A stretch of DNA of 64,000 bases from Cardinalis cardinalis (GCA_014549065.1 JACDOX010000004.1:2125897-2189896), one strand, 5' to 3'. Positions 48,149 to 62,590 are shown, counted from the stretch's first letter. Notes: a model not told the origin generated them from the letters alone. Translations and numbers: made by a program.

Positions 48149-51100
48149 CAATGGTAGAAGAATGATTTGAGAGAAATGGGGAATCCTCTAAAAAGTTTGG
48201 CAAGGCTAATTTAGTCTTGAATTATAATATTTTGCCTTCTCTAAAATGAATTTAGTAAATGAACATTTTAAAATGTGAAAAGTATCCACATTACTGAAAC
48301 TACTTCAGACTTAAGTGTGAAAATAATCTGTAGACTAATACATGTGCTCATACATTCTATTACTGTCCTATCTGTATGTTGCAGTGTCATATGCACCAAA
48401 ATGAGATAATGAAAATACATAAATGGCTTAGCTGATCTCATTTGGACTTGTGAAGGAAAAGTTTCTACAGACCTAACCTGTGGTAACAGGTTGCAAAATT
48501 TAAAAGAGACTGAGCTTAAATATCAACAGCTGCATAAAACTTTAGCTTCACATCTGAAATTGGAGCCAATATATCTAAATTTTAAAAAGTATCAGAAAGT
48601 TAACTGTTTGTACACTAAAGGTTTTTTTCATTACTTCTTGCCTCAGTGGTGAAAATAATAGTTGGTTTGGATCTTATGTCAGTTCAGGAGACAGGTGCCA
48701 GCCAAATGCCACAGAGTATTTCCCTATTCTCATTTTAGGAAAACTGAAAGAAGATCACATGCTGTGCAGGAGAGCATGAAGATTGTTTGATAAGTTTCCA
48801 CTAAAGTGAGCTGACAGCAAGGTTAAAGTGAACTGGGAAAACCTCACCTGGCTGATATCTGGGAAAGAAACAATCAGTTTGACATTTCACATTATCGAAA
48901 TGAAAGTCAAGTGTTCCTTTTTAAAGGCATTACAGCCGATACTGGGATCACTCTAACTTGTTCTGGACTGAAGAAATCATTTTCTTCCTAAGGTGAACAT
49001 GACAGATGAAGGGTTCTAAAATTACACTAAATATTGTAAGAACTATTGCTGCAGATGTGCTGTATCCTGCCTTGCTATATGATGATATTCAAAGAGTGAT
49101 CTAAGTGTTAAGCTAACTCCATTTATGATTGTTTTTCTTTTTTTTTAATTTTAAATATTCTATCACAGCCTTATTAGCATCTCATTACTANGAAGTTAGC
49201 TAAGGAAAGGACAAAGAAGGAAAATTAGATGCAACATTATAGAGCATATTTTCACCTTGATGAGCAAGTGAAACTCATTAGGGGTTACTGAAAGTCATAC
49301 TCATGCTTCAGAGGAATAATGCCCTCAAGGTATTTTGCAATTATTAAAATGTTAAAGCAACAATATCGATATTTTATATAAAAGAGGAAATTGTCAATAA
49401 CAAGTAGGAATATATGCAAGGCAAAATCTATACAGATAAGAAATATAATTACGCTCTTAAGCAATTTTTTTTTTTAATTATGGAGAGAGAAAGGAATTGC
49501 AAGAATAAGATAACAGTGTAATTTGAAAGCTAAAATTGTTGAATGCATACATAAATTATTAAGTTTCTACCCTGCTATGCAGNGACTTCTGATTATTGTC
49601 TTATATTCCTTTTTGGAGGGGAAGGAGGACATAGGTTTTGAGGCAAATAGCTGAGAGCTGACTGAACACCAAACAAAATGCATATGTGATCTGAGCAGGT
49701 ACAAACTGAANGCTGGGGAATCTAAAGAGTAATGCATTAGGGTTTCAATCAAGAAAGACACAGCCCCCATTAGCCATATGTGTGCTTCAGTGCTCTTCTG
49801 GAAGAGACAGAATGTGCAGTGTATGGCAGGATCAGCCCCAGCTCCCATCACTCGTATACGTATACATATGCATACATGGAAAAATTATTTCCTCTACATT
49901 TGTGCTTCACTGACTTGGATTATGAAGATGCTTCTAGTTTGCCAGTGACACACTGACTCAAACACCAAAAATATCAAGNTCAGAAAAGCACTGTCAGCAA
50001 AATGGCTTCTTTATCAAAATGCAAGGAAACTGTTTCCCACTCACTATCTCTAGCCTAGCCTTGTAGAGGAACTGAAATCATCCTTATCAGCTTAAATTCA
50101 TGAAACAGGTAAATTCCAAATAGCATTCAGAATTATACATCAAGACTCTGGTGAACTGTATTTTCATTCACACATACTTCTGAAATCTGAAATGTTCGTA
50201 CGAAGGTTTTCTTATCTCTAATTTACCAGGAGAACTTTTAGCAGTCATATTTGTAGAGAAAGTAGCATAACCCATTCTGACCTTTCAGGAAAGATTCTTG
50301 AAAGAATCAATACTTNTAGGACAATGGCCACGAGGTACACTGTACTTTTACAATGTCTTCCTAATATACATCTATTTCCTTTCTGAACTATATATTTCTT
50401 TGCCAGATACAGGATTGCCCTATAGTCCATCTAGAAGTTTTCTTCTGTTTTGCTGCTACATCATGGCTACAATGCATTTATAGACAAATGCTGTCTTTTT
50501 CATCAAATTCAACTTGAAGACTTAAAGCTTCAAGACTGCAATTGGAAGAGCTCCTCAGCAGCAGCAGTGTGTGACTTAAAGACCAAATTATGTTCCATTC
50601 CTCCTGTGAAAATGTTAATGGTCCTTACCTAGAAGCGTGTAAAGCCATCAAAAGCAAAGGCAGCTGAGAAAAGTTTTGGGGTGTTAAAAGTAACAAGCTG
50701 GCAACACTGGATTCCCTCTGTAATGAAAAAGGAGGAGAACCTCTAGCTGCATTTGCAATTACAATCTGATGCCCAATCACATATTTGGATGTTATTTTTG
50801 CCAAAGCTGTGCAGTTAGTGCCGTGGTCCTTCCACAGAAGGATCTCTAGGAACATTAAAAAATCAGTGTGCAAGAACATGAGAATAAAACTAAGATAAAT
50901 TTTTTATTAATCAAATTTTAATTATACAAAAGTACCTACAATAACTATACCAATTAGAGAGAACCGAGAAAAATACGAAAGCCAAAGGTAATCACCATCA
51001 TCAAGTATCATATTTTATAATCTCTATGTTCTATGTTTTTAGACAATTCAAATATAGNGCAAATTCAGCAATAGAAATAGAAATAAGCCACTGGAAACAC

Positions 51101-54045
51101 ATAACAAATGTGTAGGTCAAATAGACAAATGCTAGTCTAAGTCAGCACACCATCACTCTTGAAAAACAATGTTGCCATCAAGCACCATCTCAACAGCCCC
51201 AAAAACAAAATCGCTCCCACAGTTTGCAATTCCACATTCACCTCATTATTTAAACAAGTAAAAATCGTGTCATTTGATTGTGGAACCCTTCTGTACCTTC
51301 AAGAATTTTAAAAATACAGTATTTTAAAACATTGTAGATTAGTGCTGGGTGCTGCTGGAATAGGGTTCTTCATTCTATCTCCTTGGTTAAAAGCAGAACC
51401 AATTAGACATAAGCAAAGTTAAGTCACACTCTAAATCAAGTTTTGTAAATGGGAAATACATGCTTGTTCATTCCCTTTGATTTAGTAATCATTTTTATAC
51501 TAACATGAATCAACAAAATAATGCTTGGTATAGGCAAATAATTTGCTTCACTAACATGACTAAAGAAGCCACTAATGCTGTCCACAGGAATAATGCAACT
51601 GACCACGTGTAAAATAACAGTGACAGTAGTGAAGTCTAGAAATAACTGGCTTGATATGAGCTAATTTGGGTGCCAGCTGCAGATCAGCAGAGTTCTATGC
51701 TTGTTTTTTTATGTNAGAATCTGTGTGATGCCAAACCTGCATAGTTACCAGCCACTGCACATGGGCAGTCTCTAGTTTCCTCTGATGCTTCTACAGCCAC
51801 TTAGAATTGCAATCACATTGCNCTGAGGGCAGGCTGAGGGCAAAGAAAGGGCTTGTGAGGATCCAGTACTTAAGTATGGTCACCTTCAGAGTTCTCTAAG
51901 ATTTGGGGAGGATGTCTGAATACAGGATGGGTAATGTCATTAAATAATATATTTGCATCCACCAATAGCTATTACAGTCTGCACAGTCATACAGAACATG
52001 TGAAAAAAATTCTGCAAGCAGTGTGCTCCCAAGAAAGTGCATGGCCTTAGGCTCCTGCCTGTCCTCTTCCTACTTCAATGATATTGAAATCTACTCTTCA
52101 TGTAGAGATCATTCACTGATCCTTTTCTAGTTCNTTCCCTGGGTGAATGGACTAGGATNCAATGTAAAAATATCTGCATTTCATGAATTTCTCATTTTAT
52201 ACAAAATTTGCATTCATTGTTAATGGTGACTTAGAGAATATTTATAAATTCTGTTTTAGAAAGATATCTTTAACATCCATAGTTTTCCACGTCTATATGC
52301 ATGTGTAAAAAAGAAAGCCAAAATCAGGAAAGAAGGANTTTTTTTTATTAATATTTTACTGGGAAATCTATAGGAGAGTACTATTATATATAATTTATGT
52401 AGTTACTATTTTTATGCCAAGCATAAGGTGATAAATGTCAAGTCATTAGTTTGAAAAGTTTAGAGTCAGCTCAATGCTGGCTCTTGGCCTGAGTGTCTTT
52501 TCTTTTTCTATTTTTATTCTATGGAATATTGACAATTTGTGTTGGGCATGGAGTAAGTAAAGGAGAACATAAAAAGGNCTGTCATTTGCAAAACATCTTG
52601 TTTTGAGAAGAGGGAATTCAATAATCTTTTTTTGGAAATGGAAAGGTGAACAGAATTTAAAGCCTTCAAAAAGTCCCAGTCTAAAATTATAATGGTTTGC
52701 ACTAGGGAGTAAGTTAGAATATTACTTCTGTTNTGCCAGTTGGCATGGAAGGCTCCACTTAGCAGTAAAGAATGTTGCTAATGTGCCTCAAGTGTTTCTA
52801 AATTCAAATTAAATACTTCCTCATTCTGTGTGTATGCTGGGACCATCCTTTCATGGCTTGAATAGACCAAACTATGTTACTCTGGCTGCTGTGCCCAGCT
52901 TGACGTAAGGACAAGAATAACTAGGATAATTTTAGAGATTGTTTTTGACTCAGTGTTTTTGAGCTTAATAGTTTTACTTTAAGAACTTACTAGCTGGAAA
53001 CATGTATGTTTTAACAGGAACAAGAACTGCCTTTTCAGGGTAAGTTAACAAGTCTTCATGTCCAGGAAGTCCCACACTAACCAGTGTGGGATACATTAGA
53101 AATAGAAGTAAAGCCTTTGTCTGTTTAGTAATCACTTGAGATCCTTATTTTTTCATTACAAATTCCCTTTATCNCTGTATATCAATATCTCAGTTTTCTT
53201 AAATCTGAAAATACTAATTTTCTCTATTTTGGGCTAGTTTAAAAGCTATGATTTTCAGAACATACTGAGAACTTCCCACTCAGTGGTACTCCATTTTAAG
53301 TACAGAAGAAGATAGACATCCAGAATGACTACTTATCTCTGAAAATCTGGAAATAAATATTTAATATTCCCCTGAATTTTTTTGAGCATTTACTTTTGAA
53401 ATAGTTCATAGTCATGAACTAAATTTCAAATCAAATTGCTTAATTCAATAGAGAAATTTTGATCCTTTATCCAGCATCTAAACTGGACTGCTGGAGCTTG
53501 TCTGTGAGAAAGTGTTAGCTCAGAAAAGGCTAGAAACCCTGATTATGCCATTTTGTGGTTGAGTCATGCAGAGAAAGTGTTTTTTTAGTCTTCTGTTCTC
53601 CTCTTTGAGTGCGTGTAAAGTGGTATGGCAGACTGGCAGTAGGAAAATAATTTTCCTTTCCATTTGAATAGTATGTAACATTTTGATTTNCCATGAATTT
53701 GCACAAAGCATCATCTTTAAAAGCCTCTCTGCTCACCTCTGTCACTGCTGTCTAAGACTTTTCAGCAGAGGGAGACACTTTGAAAAACTGATCTTGCTTT
53801 ATTTGCAGTATGGCTTGAAGGTCAATGAAGATATTTTGTCTCATTTGACTAATTGAAATTCCTTTGAACAGCTCAAGTGCAAAAGTTTAACTCATAATTA
53901 AATGCTGAGATCACATTTCCTGTGTAAGACACGGTGGGTGGAGAGAAATATGAACAAGAACAAAATGAAAAAAACAACCAGCTAAAAATATTTTAGAAGA
54001 GAAAGGAATTGATGGACCAAAAATAAATTCTAACATTATGCAAAT

Positions 54046-54088
54046 ATTTTTATTTACTTNTTTATTATTTATTTTTTATTATTTATTT
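54046..54088 (+). repeat. TTTA-rich simple repeat
   Basis: Degenerate TTTA/TTATTTA units run for about 43 bases with one unresolved base. Confidence 0.8.
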
Positions 54089-54157
54089 CCCTGACTAATA
54101 TAATTGTATGACTTTTGCAAGTCATATAATTATACATTTCATTCTGTACAATCATAC

Positions 54158-54192
54158 ATTTCATTCTGACTTTTTCATTGTCAGAATGAAAT
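54158..54192. repeat. Perfect 13-bp hairpin with 9-nt loop
   Basis: ATTTCATTCTGAC (54158-54170) and GTCAGAATGAAAT (54180-54192) are exact reverse complements around a 9-base T-rich loop. A direct copy of the left arm (ATACATTTCATTCTG) also occurs at 54132-54146, so a duplication and an inversion of the same word meet within 60 bases. Confidence 0.92.
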
Positions 54193-57100
54193 TTTGCAAG
54201 CTGATTAGCTGTTTGATATCAAATTTTTGGAAAACAAAAGAGGTCCATAAAGGACATAAAAAAATTAGGGTTAAATTACCAAAGGTATTTTTGATGGTTT
54301 GTTTTCTCAGTCTTTACTGAGCATGTATTTACTCAGAGGCGAAGCAGTTCATGAGTAATGTCAGGCACTGTAAGCAAGATCTGGTACCATCATCATTCTG
54401 CAGACAATTTCTCAAAGGACACAGGAAGACTCAGGGAATCAGCACAGTGTTATCAGAAAATCTTTTTGAAAATCTCTCAAAACAAGAAATAGGACATAGN
54501 AAAGAAAAAGTGTGGGAATAAACAAATGACAATAAGGAGAGACATAAGGTAAAAGTGACAGACCAATAAGCAAGGACAGAAATGTGATCCACATCTACCT
54601 CCATATATATTTCTGCTGTGCATCTAATGCGTCAAGGGACAGAGAAAGCACATGACAATGTGACTATTTAAGTATATCCTGCTCATAAGACAAAAGTAAA
54701 TGCTTGAGTCCTTAATAACATCCTAGAAAAAAATTATGAAACCAGTGAAGTTGCTCTTTGCAGGCCTCTACAAAAGAAATCATCTTCCTGTGCCATTTTC
54801 TACTTAATCTTGTTTCACAGAGTTTAATAATCTATTAATATCATCTTTTGCTCACTCAAGCTCAAGGGGTGAAGGTATCTACTGTCTCNAAATGTCAGCA
54901 TCATGTATCTGCATTTTCCACAGACTTCTATGGCATTAATATTTTCTTTTTATTTTGTCAAACTCCTAGGAAATCACACTTTTAGCGTATCATCATTATT
55001 GAAGATAAAAAAGTCAAGTTCTGGGGAGAAATTGGAAGATTAGACTTGCATATGTAACCCTTATTTTCTACATAGTTATATATGGAANATGAATAACTAA
55101 ATATGTGATCACATGATTTTATGAACTGCATGAATATNAGATTTTTTCCAGTGATTTCTGTCTCTTTTTTTCAGAAAACTGATATTGCCTAAATTATAAG
55201 CATTTGCTTATATTTTGCTTCTGATTTTTTAACATTTTGTTTCTGACTTTCCTTAGTATTGTACCTGCAAATGTTTATTTGATTTGAATTTATTTTTCAT
55301 CTTTGTGAACAGACCATTTTAAAGCCAAATCTTCCTCAGTACCATATAACCATTTTTTCTAGAATTATAATTTCACACCATTCTAGTCACCTTCTGTATA
55401 GACAGTGGTTTCTAAGCTGGAGGTAAGCAATATTCTCCAGCACAATAAGAAAAAACAAAACACTTCAAGACTCACAAGACAAATGTCAGTGTCATAGATG
55501 CCTGAAAACATCCTGCAAGGAAACTAACTTTCCTCACATATGCAGCACCAAACATAATATATAGCATAAGATTATACTCCAGGAAACTTCAGTGTTTTTT
55601 TTTAATATGGAAATAAATAGATTTTTATGATGTATTAGATATAGCATTTATTAATATGATAAAAAATAAGTTTNTTTATTAATCCTGTATTTGCTCATGC
55701 TCAACTATCAGAAACATTCTCCATAAAAACCACAATCATCTGTATAGTGACTATTTTGTGTATTTTAACATTTTTGGTTTTTTCTGCCACAATTAGTTAG
55801 TCATTTAGACATGAAATGAATAGGAAAATAAACTTTTTTATCATTATTACATTAAAAATAAATCACCCTCATAGCCNTTTATTTTCCATGGGTTCTGTAG
55901 TCAAAAGAATTGAAGTTCATTTGAAAGATAAAGCTTTACAAAATAACCTTCACTGAGGAGCTGTGTCTTTCACTGTCCTATAGGAAATCTGTTTTGATTT
56001 GACAGAATGATAAGCCTTTGAAAACTGTGGACTGAAAATACACAGTAGACTTTTTGCTAAGCTCACAAAGTGCCCAGCTAAGAAAGGATTCATTGCACAT
56101 GAATAAGAGCTAAATTAGCTGTGCATTGAAAAGTCTCATTATATGCAAGTCCAGAAGTCCTTGCAGANCTTGGGTCCTGGTGAACAGTTTCTGCACACTT
56201 TGCTACATACTCTGTAGAGATCACTATCCTGAGGTGGTAAAAGGTCTCTTCAACATTTTTTGGCCAATCTGAACTTCACACAATATCTTATAGTAAATCT
56301 AAAAAATAGTTTTTTGTGGGGCTTTTTTGAGGGGGAGACTAATTTACTTAGTTTTCCCTCCTCGTGTCTTTTTCAAAGAGGAACTTTGTTACACAGGGAA
56401 GGATTTAGAAGCAGCTGTACCCAGTTCTTTAGTGGGTACAGAATTGTGCCGTGACTTCAAATATATGGCAGTCATCCACAAGTTTTAAGAAGAAAAGATA
56501 TGTTTTAATTCTATTTGTGTGGGAAAAGAGTTGCTATTCCTGTATAAAACGCAAGATGAAAAAGGTGCATGAAGTAATTAAACAGCCAGGTAAAAATGGG
56601 TTCCAAAAGATCTCACAAAAAATAGCACTCTGTGTGTAGTTTCATACATGTATGTTGCTTCTGTGACAGAATAATGAGCACTGCAAATCTTTAAAATTTT
56701 GATGGAGTTTTATAGAAAAACTTTAAAGGAAATACACACACATTCTGAAATGTCTCATAAGAATTACAATGTACAATTATATGCAGTATATATTATACAT
56801 TGAACAATGTGTAATTATTGTCTTTAAAATATAGAAGCACAAGAATAAATCTCAGAGTGATATAATGAATACTACAGAACCAATATGTGCTGAAGTAGTA
56901 AAATCCTATGGTAGAATTATTATTATTGAGTCATAAAAATATGAAAATTAAAGAATTTCCTTACCCTGAGTGACCTGTAATCTGTTCATTGACAATTTTT
57001 AATCTGTCCTCCAGATCCATATGCAACTTTCATACCTCTGCTGCTAGTATTGAAAAACAATGCTNTAAATTTTTCATATTCTGGAAATAGATTTTTCTAA

Positions 57101-58029
57101 TTTCCAGATTAAATTCTTGACAAGTTGAAAAACATGTTTCCTATATCAACTTTGCTTTAAAAATTTAATGAGCCTTTTTTTCCCCCCATATGTTTAATAC
57201 CTAGATTAATTTTTTAAACAAACACTTTTATTCTCTTTTGGTTTTTATTGTTCCTAGTTATACTGCTTAAGCTTTTTTACAGTATAAGAATTTGAAGTTA
57301 GCTTTGCAATAGTTACTTCAGGTGCTTTTAACAGCCTAGCAGTAGCTGCACTGAGATGACAGTTGCCTGATTTGCTCTGTTGCTAAAAATGAAATCTATA
57401 TTTACACTGATTTTTCTCTTTAGATGTCAGAGGAGAGGAATCTGTGAGGAATATGTGAAAGTGGTGTGTTGTCTCTCTCCCGAATAGACTAAGTTGTTTG
57501 CACTACACTGAGAAGTTCTATGANGAAACTTCAGCTTTTTTTATTCCTTGGGATCTCTTTTAAGCATTAACTTANCATTTCATAATATAAGGACTATAGC
57601 CTCCTCATACAAAGATGGCTGTGTACATGTNCATGTGTCTATAAAACTGGGAAAATATTTTCAAAAGTTAGAAAAATACCTATTAGACAAGGTTTTATTT
57701 CTTTAGGAATCATGGATATAAGACTGGAGAAATAAAACTGGAGTGTCCTTCTTTGTTAATTTGAACTGATCAAGTAATTTTCAGATTAAAAAATTCAGTC
57801 ATTGTTCCTCCAGGCTGATATATTGATTTTAATGAGAAAAGCTCTTACTGCATTTTCAATTACATATGAAGTGCAANCATATTTTCAAATACATTATTTG
57901 ATAAGACTTCATGAAAACAAATGCAGTTAAAAACTATCACTTTCATAGGCATAGAAGAGCCAAACCAAGACGTTTATGATATATGCTTATCAATGATANT
58001 GAAGTCCTGTCTTACAAATGCTTTATTTT

Positions 58030-58340
58030 TGCACATGTGTGTGCCTTTGAACGTATTCACTGATGTGGAGTTCCAGTAAATACAGTACCTTCATAAGGAG
58101 AGTAGCTTAGTTTCTAGTATTTGGCTGCCACAAACAAGTAATTATATCTATAACAACCCCCAGAGTGAAATCCACACCGAACTGGTGAAGTTCGTCAGGC
58201 TTAACAAAATTTGTATGGAGATTTTTTTCCTTCCTCTGGGCAGCCAACAATTTGCGAAATTTTAAGCTGTAACTAATGGGATTAGTTTTCTATCACATTA
58301 TNGGCTTCATTTTCTGTTGTTCATGGGGAACTGCAATTTA
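58030..58340. promoter_or_regulatory. Candidate conserved non-coding element
   Basis: The block is mixed in composition, free of repeats, and retains several CpG dinucleotides in otherwise CpG-poor DNA. It includes a CGAACT..AGTTCG inverted repeat (58178-58183 and 58189-58194, five-base loop) and paired TAATGGGATTAG homeodomain-type sites near 58274. This is a compositional inference only. No coding frame is present. Confidence 0.2.
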
Positions 58341-59619
58341 CAAAAAATTATGTTTTAAATAACTTCATACCAGTTTTATGTGTGAGCTAGGTGCCATTGG
58401 CTTGAGAGGAGCTTTTATATCCACTAAAGCCATGTGCTTGGAACAAAAGTAATATGACAGATCTCCTGAAATTTATGAATGTATTAGTGCTGGAACATAC
58501 AATACTTGACTTCTGTACTTTAATATCAATCTTTTGGCAGCATAGCTGCTGCAGATGAAAAAATGCACATATCAGCTTTTATTCTTGTCCATTTGTTGAC
58601 CTTAAATTATCTCCTTTCCCAGATGGCCAGTCATCTCTAAGTTCTGAAATGCAAACTGGCACCATTATGCTCACCATACTATTGCAAACCTGTTCTCCTT
58701 GAATTCTGTACCATATGAAGGGTTTTGTGAGTATGTGCCAAAAAAAAAAAATTAAAAAAAATTAAAGAACAGAGATATTATTTGCTTGACAAAAACAGAA
58801 AAAGAACATGAAATATTATTAACCTAGAGCTTTTCAGATTTTATTGTCTCACTGATTTTTTTATTTAGATTTACTCAAATGCAATAAACTCTATTGTCAT
58901 GAAACAAAGCTGTGACTTGCATTCTTCTCAGTACAATTCATCAATCATTTTAGCAAAAATTGAGACTGACAGAAAAAAACTAACTTGTTCCAAAAAAGGA
59001 TTCTAGGGCCATCTATCTTGGCCTCCTGGTTTAACATAAATGCTCGAAAATGCTTTAGAGAGGAAAAAGGATCATAGAGCAATTTAGAAAATGACATGGT
59101 GAACACATTATGCCAAAGGGCTTGACAATAGGAGGAAGTGTTTGCCTTCAGCAATATCACTATATTCTTCTCTGGGAAAACACCCTAATCCACAGTTTAG
59201 CCAAGGAGCCTTTTCCACTCACAGAGAGGTAGCAAAATGGACAGAAGTGGAAAGGACTCATGTCATGACCCACTGAGGGGGGAGATGTTGATAGCAAGTT
59301 CTCATCAGTCTGAACAAAGACACCAGATCACATGTCAAGGAGCTCCTCTGCTTTTTTTTATGCAGGCCCCTAAACTTGAGCAACCAGCCCAATATTGAGA
59401 CTGAAAAGGGATTGATTAACAAGCCCTGAAATTTTACAATACATTTTCACAAGTGATGGCTAGCAAGCCTTAAGTTTTTCTGGGTTGAATATGATAGCAG
59501 TGATTTTCCCAGACAAAGCAAAGGAAGAGACAAATGAAGAGAGAATAGAGAGAAACCCTTGTCCTTAGAACCCATGTTGATCCTGCCATGTGGATATGGT
59601 CAGGACCTGGGATAAACAA

Positions 59620-59687
59620 TGAGAATGAAAGANAAAAGAAAAAAGAGAAGGAGAAGAAAGAGAAGAAAGAAGAAAGATGAGGGGGGG
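59620..59687 (+). repeat. Polypurine GA-rich tract
   Basis: About 65 bases almost exclusively A and G with AGAAAG/GAGAAG units, followed by a G7 run near 59691. Such mirror-like purine tracts can adopt triplex structures. Here it is simply a degenerate simple repeat. Confidence 0.85.
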
Positions 59688-59839
59688 TCAAACAACTTCA
59701 TTTTATAGTTAACCTGGTGAATGCCTCTTAGGGAAACTAGACTTTTTGCACCTTTTCATTCACACAGGCACAGACAGACTTTCTGAATGAGCCCTCCCTA
59801 CCCCAAGAAATGAGTTAGAGGGATGGGACAGGATGCAAC

Positions 59840-59933
59840 ACTGTTTACTGGTGCACTTGGAAGTGTTGGGTTAACAGTCAGACTCAATCTTAAAGGTCTT
59901 TTCCAACCTAAATGATTCTATGTCTCTATGATT
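59840..59933 (+). mobile_element. CR1 3' tail, sense
   Basis: The last 90 or so bases of a CR1 element are present: TGGTGCACTTGGAAGTGTTG, then TTAACAGTCAGACTCAATCT, TAAAGGTCTTTTCCAACCTA and the octamer tail ATGATTCTATGTCTCTATGA. It lines up with the end of the 34100-34379 copy. The reverse-transcriptase region is absent, so this is an extreme 5' truncation. Confidence 0.93.
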
Positions 59934-62179
59934 TATACTCAAGTTATTTCACTGTTTACGTCTTTAGAAGGAAAGTTTAGTTATCTGAACATTTTTCCTC
60001 ACCTGGTTCATCTTGGCTCCTGTGTTTGCCATTGGTTAACCAGATTCATTCTCTTTGGTCTCATTCAATACACCAGGGAGTTCCTTTCTCTTGTCTTATT
60101 TATGAAATCAACATTCTCACTCAAAAAATGTTCATTATCCCAAAGTGCTTCTCAGTCCATTTATACTGTAAGTCTTCCCTGTGTTCTGTTCAGGTTTTGG
60201 TTCTCTTTCCAATTATTTTTTTTTCATTTTCTTTATCAAGAAACATTTTTTTCTCTCAAATCTCCCTACCTAAATCAAAAGAATTAATCTCATTCTTAAC
60301 CTATGCGGGTACTAATATCTTTCCTTTTTTATCATAATTTCTTGGTTCCCATTCTATCAAATGAAATATAAGACATTATTTCCTTTTGCAATATGTATGA
60401 CACACAGCTGTACTGATTTTTTAAAATTAAAGTACATTATTTTTTTACTTGAATATTCTTTTTTTTTACTTTTAAATGTTTCTGACTGCTCAGAAGAAGA
60501 CAAATTTGCTGTCCTTGCAGGTGTCTTTCCAGGCAGACTGATCCCAGCAAGGCTTTAGAGTAAAGATTTTTATCAAGAAATTCTCACATCAGAATCTGCN
60601 GTATTGCAATTTTTTCCCTTATTCAGTCTGATCAGAACATTTTCTTTGCTTGTTACACTCCATTCTTTTCTGATAAGATTCCCAAAGGAAATTAAAGCAG
60701 AAACAATGGATAAAGCTAAACCAAGACCTCGAGTTATGAGAGCTGCCTACTAGACAATGCAACTGAATCCCTGTTTAAAAAGCATTGAATATAAGCATCT
60801 CAGTAACCTGATTCAAGACAGAGTATAAAGATGACATTTTCCATAAGCCTGAACNTGCAAGAACTTCTATCAATTTATATGCCTGACTGATTAAGTCTCA
60901 CAATGAGTATCTTGTAGGATCTCAGCTATTTATCATTTCTATAGATATAAGAAGGAATTAAGCAACCCTAGATCAAATTTTAGATTTTTAGTTTAGGAAG
61001 AGCTATGTATATCTTCATTCTTTTCATCACTAGCATCAAGATTGAAGGAAATGNTTTTTTTGTAAAAATAAGAATACTATTACTCTTTAATATTGAATTA
61101 GTTTGAAATACTCTAACATTATAAGAGTATAATCCCATTTGAAATACGCTAAACCAACTAATGCTTACAGACCTTAATCAAGGAGAAATATCTAGTTGGA
61201 AACTCACAAAATACACTCTGTAACATATATGAGGAAAATTGCAAGTACTAAAACCCCACAAAGTTATGCTTTTGATCGGGTCTATTTTCTTTTCAATCAG
61301 ATATACATTCTAGTATGCTGTATGGTTTCCCAGGGAAGAAAAAAAAAAAAAGCAACCAAACTCATTATTCTGCAAAAAAACTGTGTATTCACTTAACTTC
61401 ATGCTTTCTGATAGTCCATCTAAATTTACCAGGACTGCTCATGGAGCATAAAGTTAAGGTCTGGTATAAATCTTCACAGTATCAAGGTAAACATCTGCAA
61501 CCATGGACATTCTCTTAAGCTGATTCTGTGTCCTTTTTTTCCCCTCCATCCTATCAGTGGATGTTTAGTACAGTCACTCTGGCCTTTGCTGGGGACAGAA
61601 AAAGACTTGAGAACNAAATATTCTTTGGTATTTCCCAGGGAGTAAAGACACTAAATTACGCATTCCCTCAGTTTCTTTTTACACAATCAATGAAAACACC
61701 TACCAATGTGACTAACATTGGATGAAATTAACTTTAAAATTAATTCCTTTTCACACTCTCACTAGAGTCAAAAGGGAAATAACACCATTTGAAATATATT
61801 AAGTGTATTCTTCCATCTAATGTAGTTCTGATTCCTAAGATGCATACTTTATCAGACATAATCTGATAACATTTTTTTCTCTTTAAAAATACTGTCAACA
61901 ATTTAAACCTCAGCAATTTTTGTAAACAAGAAATATGTTTTCCCTCCTTTTACTCTATCCAGACCCTCTTTAAAAAATCTCAGTGTGGTGCATATAAGGC
62001 TTTTGTTTCAGTATAACAACAGTCATATTGATCAATATGCATAGTTGGATGACAAATTATTATGTTGGAAATTACTTATCAAATACATAATGTTAAACAA
62101 AGTNCTAATATTATTATTGGTTGTTTTTAAATTTCAAACAAACTTAGAATAAATTATATATATATATATACACATAAGT
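59934..62179. other. Non-coding DNA, pyrimidine-biased on the plus strand at first
   Basis: Between about 59950 and 60500 the plus strand is T/C-rich, which yields long chance open frames (119 and 103 codons) full of F, L and S. No domain, signal peptide logic or splice structure supports them. The rest is AT-rich with nothing recognised, apart from a short TA dinucleotide run at 62155-62170. Confidence 0.5.
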
Positions 62180-62590
62180 GCTCCCTAGACTTATTCCTGA
62201 GGCCTTGCACCACAGGACTGCACATGACACGAAGTGATGCAACAGACGCAGAGTTTGCTGCAAGAGGTGGTGTCAANCTGACCCCCATCCCCCACTGGAG
62301 GAGGTACCTGGACATTCCCTCCTGGCCTAAACATCTCTAACCCATCAGATCCTATGCTTTTGGAGGGACCCTCACCACCAAGAAAACCAGCTGGAGGGGA
62401 TCATCGGGATGACAATTAAGNCCACAGAGTGGTGAAATTTTCTTTAATCTGCCTCTGTCACTATCCTTCTGTACCCCCACTTCTTTTTTCACTTCTTTTT
62501 CGTTATTTTTTTCTGTCTCTGCCATATTTACTATTAAATAAAATCCATGACATTCCNTTTGGCATATGATCCTGTTTGCACCTTAATTTG
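62180..62590 (+). mobile_element. Probable solo LTR fragment of an avian endogenous retroelement
   Basis: This GC-richer block is set sharply in AT-rich DNA and has LTR-like architecture. A GC-rich left part (GGAGGAGGTACCTGGACATT, CCAGCTGGAGGGGATCATCG) leads into a C/T-rich stretch at about 62450-62520. AATAAA follows at 62537-62542, with a short trailing segment. No gag, pol or env sequence adjoins it, so if it is an LTR it is solo. Ends are uncertain: the right boundary is blurred by a CR1-like segment, and I cannot define a target-site duplication. The family assignment is inference. Confidence 0.5.

Larger units (their letters stand above)
46621..59839. other. Long AT-rich non-coding stretch
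   Basis: About 13 kb without a recognised gene, CR1 copy or RNA gene. Marked items are an AT/TA tract at 46903, a 16-bp tandem duplication at 48117, a TTTA-rich tract at 54046, a 13-bp hairpin at 54158, a candidate conserved block at 58030-58340, and a polypurine tract at 59620. GC is slightly raised at 48640-49000, 50440-50880 and 51600-51850 without any identifiable feature. Open frames up to about 106 codons (47883-48203, minus) are motif-free. Confidence 0.5.

Noticed and set aside
59928..60287. 119-codon hydrophobic frame
   Set aside because: It arises from a T/C-rich strand that forces F, L and S codons. The overlapping +frame is also open, and no membrane-protein family is recognisable.
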